From Campylobacteraceae bacterium (GTDB lineage Bacteria > Campylobacterota > Campylobacteria > Campylobacterales > Sulfurovaceae): DNA of 43,146 nt. The notes under the pieces were generated by a model, which was given only the letters and a program-made list of their open reading frames with translations, did no database searches and had not been told where the DNA came from. The stretch is from positions 1-43,146 of the forward strand of contig JALSHP010000357.1 of the NCBI GenBank assembly GCA_026982175.1, read 5' to 3'. Positions 41,056-43,146 of the stretch are shown one piece after another (position 1 is the stretch's first letter; every line of letters starts with the position of its first letter). The position numbers and the translations under genes were made by a program.

Positions 41056-41970
41056 ATGTCCCCACAAAAAAGAGCCACAATAGTAGCGTCAATCGTTGCT
41101 ATTTCGCTAACAGTTTTAAAGTTCGTCATAGGAATAGCTTCTGGCTCTGTGGCTGTTTTGGCTTCAGCCATTGACTCATTGCTTGACACACTCATCTCTG
41201 TTTTTAATTTCTTTGCCATTAAAAAATCTGAAGAGAAAGCGACCAATGAGTTTCAGTATGGAAAAGGCAAAGTTCAAGCCATTGCAGCAGTGATTGAAGG
41301 GACGATTATCACGCTCTCAGGTTTTTACATCATTTATGAAGCGATTCAAAAAGCCATACATGGAACGCAAACTACTTTACTGACTCCTGCTATTTGGGTG
41401 ATGATAATTTCTATTATTGTTACGTTTATTTTGGTAAAATATCTGTTATCAGTAGCCAAAGCAACCGATAATCTGGTCATTAAGTCCGATGCTTTACATT
41501 ACCAAACAGACCTTTGGGCAAATGCTGCGGTACTTTTGGCATTGGGGATTGTCTATTTCACTGGCTTAGAGATTGTCGATGCCCTTTTTGGTTTTGCCAT
41601 TGGGATTTACATTATCTACTCTGCTTATGAAATCATTGTAGAGGGAATAGAAATTTTGTTAGATAAAGCCTTAGATGAGGAGATTATTGAAAAAATCCAT
41701 GAAATTTTAGAGAGTGATAAGGAGATAACCTCTTACCACTGGCTCAAAACTAGAACGGATGGAACGGTTAATTTTGTGGAGTTTCATTTGGTTTTTCACC
41801 CTAAGATGTACCTCATAGATGCCCATAGAATTTCAGATCATTTAGAAGATAAAATTAGACAACTTGACTGTAAAAAAGGGTGGCTCATTACCCCTCACTA
41901 TGACCCCTATAATGATGTCTATACCAATGATGAATATTTAGAAGCTTCACAAAGATTATGTCAAAACTAA
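41056..41970 (+). CDS. cation diffusion facilitator (CDF) transporter
   Basis: A 304-aa divalent-cation/proton antiporter with six membrane segments (about 10-215) and a cytoplasmic C-terminal domain. The transport site residues are D and D in TM2 (ASAIDSLLDTLIS) and H and D in TM5 (SDALHYQTDLWANA), the DD-HD quartet of FieF-type iron/zinc exporters. The C-terminal domain keeps HWLKTRTDGTVNFVEFHLVFHP. Its end overlaps hemD by 13 bases. Confidence 0.93.
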   Translation: MSPQKRATIVASIVAISLTVLKFVIGIASGSVAVLASAIDSLLDTLISVFNFFAIKKSEEKATNEFQYGKGKVQAIAAVIEGTIITLSGFYIIYEAIQKAIHGTQTTLLTPAIWVMIISIIVTFILVKYLLSVAKATDNLVIKSDALHYQTDLWANAAVLLALGIVYFTGLEIVDALFGFAIGIYIIYSAYEIIVEGIEILLDKALDEEIIEKIHEILESDKEITSYHWLKTRTDGTVNFVEFHLVFHPKMYLIDAHRISDHLEDKIRQLDCKKGWLITPHYDPYNDVYTNDEYLEASQRLCQN

Positions 41971-42602
41971 TCTACCTCTTATCTCCTCTTAAAAAAGAGG
42001 GGACGATTTCTCTTCCGATGATTTCATTCTCTTTGTTAACGAATAAGATAGATTTTTCTGTTTGTGATACGTTGATGTTCACCTCGAAACAAGCAGTTGT
42101 GTCAGCCAATAGCATAGATAAAAACTGGAAAAAGTTTCCTTGTGTTGCCATAGGTTCTGCAACGAAAAAAAAGATAGAAAAGCTAGGGGGAAAAGTTATT
42201 TACGCTCCTCAAAAATTTTATGGAGAAGTTCTAGCTAAAGATATTTTGAATAATTTTACAGATAAAAAACTGCTCTATCTTAGACCTAAAGAGGTTTCGT
42301 TTGATAGTAAAGCGTATTTGGCAAAAAATGGCATAAACTTAGAAGAGCAGATTATCTATGAAACTTCTTGTGTGCAATATGCCTTAGAAGAGAAACCAAA
42401 AGAGAATGCCATTATTATTTTTACTTCTCCTTCAACTATTAACTGTTTTTTTAAAAATTTTGAGTGGCATAAAAGTTATATTGCCATCTTAATTGGTCAT
42501 GTTACAAAAGAACATTTACCTAAAGTGTGTCGATATGTAATAGCTGATGAGCCATTAATTGATGCTTGTATTAAAAAAGCAAAAGAAGTGAAAATAAGAT
42601 AA
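41958..42602 (+). CDS. hemD: uroporphyrinogen-III synthase
   Basis: Closes and inverts ring D of hydroxymethylbilane in haem and sirohaem synthesis. The family is poorly conserved; the recognisable points are LMFTSKQAVVSA near residue 39, CVAIGSATKKKIEKLGGKV, the LLYLRPKE segment and AIIIFTSPSTINCFFK. 214 aa, a little short for the family. The start overlaps the CDF gene by 13 bases, so it is coupled to it. Confidence 0.88.
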   Translation: MSKLIYLLSPLKKEGTISLPMISFSLLTNKIDFSVCDTLMFTSKQAVVSANSIDKNWKKFPCVAIGSATKKKIEKLGGKVIYAPQKFYGEVLAKDILNNFTDKKLLYLRPKEVSFDSKAYLAKNGINLEEQIIYETSCVQYALEEKPKENAIIIFTSPSTINCFFKNFEWHKSYIAILIGHVTKEHLPKVCRYVIADEPLIDACIKKAKEVKIR

Positions 42603-42610
42603 AAAAATAG

Positions 42611-42639
42611 TGACATTTCGTCTAAAAAGTGCTATAATT
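42611..42639 (+). promoter_or_regulatory. near-consensus sigma-70 promoter of the 6S RNA-like gene
   Basis: GTGACA (five of six matches to TTGACA) at 42611-42616, a 17-base spacer, and TATAAT at 42634-42639 with a TG extension (TGCTATAAT). This is the strongest promoter in the window, and the only one with a good -35. Transcription should start near 42646. Confidence 0.8.
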
Positions 42640-42645
42640 TTCTTC

Positions 42646-42838
42646 ACCTGAATGGTTCGACTACTGTTATTTTGTGGTCCAACATTATCTTTTGAGGGAC
42701 ATGTAGTTTGTTGGTGTGTGGGTGTCGTCGTTTGAGCTTAGCTTAGTCTGGCGAGAAGATGCCCCCTAAAAACAGCTCTCTCCTTCACCGTTGGCTTTTT
42801 AGGGCCGACCTTTTACAGAACGGCTGTTCGGGGTTTTT
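42646..42838 (+). ncRNA. ssrS: probable 6S RNA (SsrS)
   Basis: A ~190-nt transcript is bounded by a near-consensus promoter and a T7 run (42834-42840). No open frame of note is present. The 5' end CCTGAATGGTT (42648-42658) can pair without a gap with GGCTGTTCGGG (42822-42832), giving the closing stem expected for 6S RNA. Inside, CTGT/ACAG, GTGGTC/GGCCGAC, CCAAC/GTTGG with an asymmetric bubble CTTTTTAG on the 3' side, GAGGGA/TCTCTC, GGGTGTC/GATGCCC and an apical TGAGC/GCTTA hairpin stack in nested order, giving the rod with a central bubble that binds sigma-70 RNA polymerase. Location upstream of purD agrees with what I recall for this phylum. Another structured RNA is possible. Confidence 0.65.
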
Positions 42839-42840
42839 TT
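42810..42840 (+). terminator. terminator of the 6S RNA-like gene
   Basis: AGAACGGCTGTTC-type hairpin with GGGG followed by seven T at 42834-42840. The same bases can form the closing stem with the 5' end of the RNA. Confidence 0.65.
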
Positions 42841-42850
42841 ATTAATGCTG

Positions 42851-42922
42851 TCTTCAGCAGACGGCTCACGCTATCGCTATTTACATTCAATATTTTCTTC
42901 AGCAGACGGCTCATGCTATTGC
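42851..42922 (+). repeat. two 27-bp direct repeats, 45-base period
   Basis: Units 42851-42877 and 42896-42922, each beginning TCTTCAGCAGACGGCTCA, are identical except at two positions, both C to T. They are separated by an AT-rich 18-base spacer, in the gap between the 6S RNA-like gene and purD. Nothing else is visible in 42841-42980 besides AT-rich sequence. Confidence 0.75.
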
Positions 42923-42989
42923 ATTTCTATTTAAATTCTCCCTATACTCTTATATTTTTCTATTTACTCCTTTCAAATAATCAATAGTG

Positions 42990-43016
42990 TATAATGTCCA
43001 CAATTTTTATTGTGGA
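42990..43016 (+). promoter_or_regulatory. purD -10 element with adjoining palindromic operator-like site
   Basis: TATAAT at 42990-42995 is followed directly by TCCACAAT, TTTT and ATTGTGGA (42997-43016), a perfect 8-bp inverted repeat. The likely transcription start falls inside the palindrome and its right arm contains the GGAG ribosome site, so a bound protein would block both polymerase and possibly translation. Purine regulators are an obvious class of candidate, but this is not the known PurR box of E. coli. Confidence 0.5.
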
Positions 43017-43023
43017 GATGTAT

Positions 43024-43146
43024 GTGAATGTATTAATTATTGGTGCTGGTGGACGAGAGTACTCTATTGGAATGGCACTTCAAAAAGATGAGAAAGTAGA
43101 TGCACTCTATTTCGCACCAGGGAATGGGGCGACAGATGAGTTGGGG
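43024..43146 (+). CDS. purD: phosphoribosylamine-glycine ligase, 5' part (runs off window)
   Basis: The first 41 codons read MNVLIIGAGGREYSIGMALQ and continue to LYFAPGNGATDELG, the N-terminal ATP-grasp pre-domain of GAR synthetase, the second step of purine synthesis. I choose the GTG at 43024, six bases after GGAG; an in-frame ATG at 43018 touches that site and is less likely. The frame is open to the last base of the window. Confidence 0.9.
   Translation, partial: MNVLIIGAGGREYSIGMALQKDEKVDALYFAPGNGATDELG

Noticed and set aside
42646..42838. tmRNA, RNase P RNA or SRP RNA
   Set aside because: None of their hallmark sequences (tRNA-like ends, GAGGAAAGTCC-type core, or GGAAG-type SRP loop) is present; size and closing stem fit 6S better.

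Overview
The window looks like the chromosome of an AT-rich, autotrophic member of the Campylobacterota (Sulfurovum/Sulfurimonas-like). Three things point there. The block glmU-coaBC-uppS-prepilin peptidase-lptF/G-truA (minus strand) and the block pheS-pheT-aroA-ispH-rpsA-serA (minus strand) with a divergent HIT gene follow a gene order I know from Campylobacter. Most promoters are a TATAAT-like -10, often TGn-extended, without a clear -35. Two four-subunit-type 2-oxoacid:ferredoxin oxidoreductases lie side by side, as expected for a reductive TCA cycle organism. The species assignment is inference.

Layout. 1-764: 3' part of an AAA-ATPase-like/PD-(D/E)XK protein. 829-4499: envelope operon of two phosphoethanolamine transferases with a membrane-anchored tyrosine-phosphatase-like protein between them. 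4489-10260 (minus): truA, LptF/G permease, prepilin peptidase, uppS, coaBC, glmU. 10369-10647: small acidic protein of unknown function. 10648-18309: the metabolic core, two paralogous clusters in the order E-like, alpha, beta, gamma. Only the first has a ferredoxin-like delta gene. Both start with a homologue of the CO dehydrogenase beta/acetyl-CoA synthase epsilon family. The leader of cluster 1 and the 175-bp gap between clusters hold long unexplained hairpins and repeats, and a strong terminator closes cluster 2. 18399-19373: CobW-type GTPase. 19436-25010 (minus): a tolC-adaptor-RND export operon whose RND pump is made as two half-proteins (TAG stop directly followed in frame by ATG), the first with a His/Cys-rich tail. 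25284-34154 (minus): serA, rpsA, ispH, aroA, pheT, pheS.

34271-37058: HIT protein, a REP-like repeat pair, argD, and an orphan TolC-like protein. 37109-40036: a small accessory island with ccdAB, a HARE-HTH/PD-(D/E)XK-like protein (HrgA/COG2958 type), a second REP-like inverted pair, and a DUF1016/YhcG nuclease-family gene that carries a near-perfect 27-bp palindrome inside its coding sequence. 40055-42602: MidA-family methyltransferase, CDF cation transporter and hemD. 42603-43146: a probable 6S RNA gene with a near-consensus promoter and terminator, a pair of 27-bp direct repeats, and the start of purD behind a palindromic operator-like site.

How the genes work together: the two oxidoreductase clusters would supply low-potential carboxylation of acetyl-CoA and succinyl-CoA. 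The flanking housekeeping operons cover envelope precursors (GlmU, UppS, LptF/G, CoaBC), aromatic amino acid and serine synthesis, isoprenoids and translation. Accessory DNA is confined mainly to 1-764 and 37.1-40.0 kb. I saw no tRNA, rRNA, CRISPR array or complete insertion sequence. The strongest candidates for something undescribed are the paired E-subunit/shared-delta oxidoreductase arrangement with its structured intergenic RNA or DNA, and the split RND pump.
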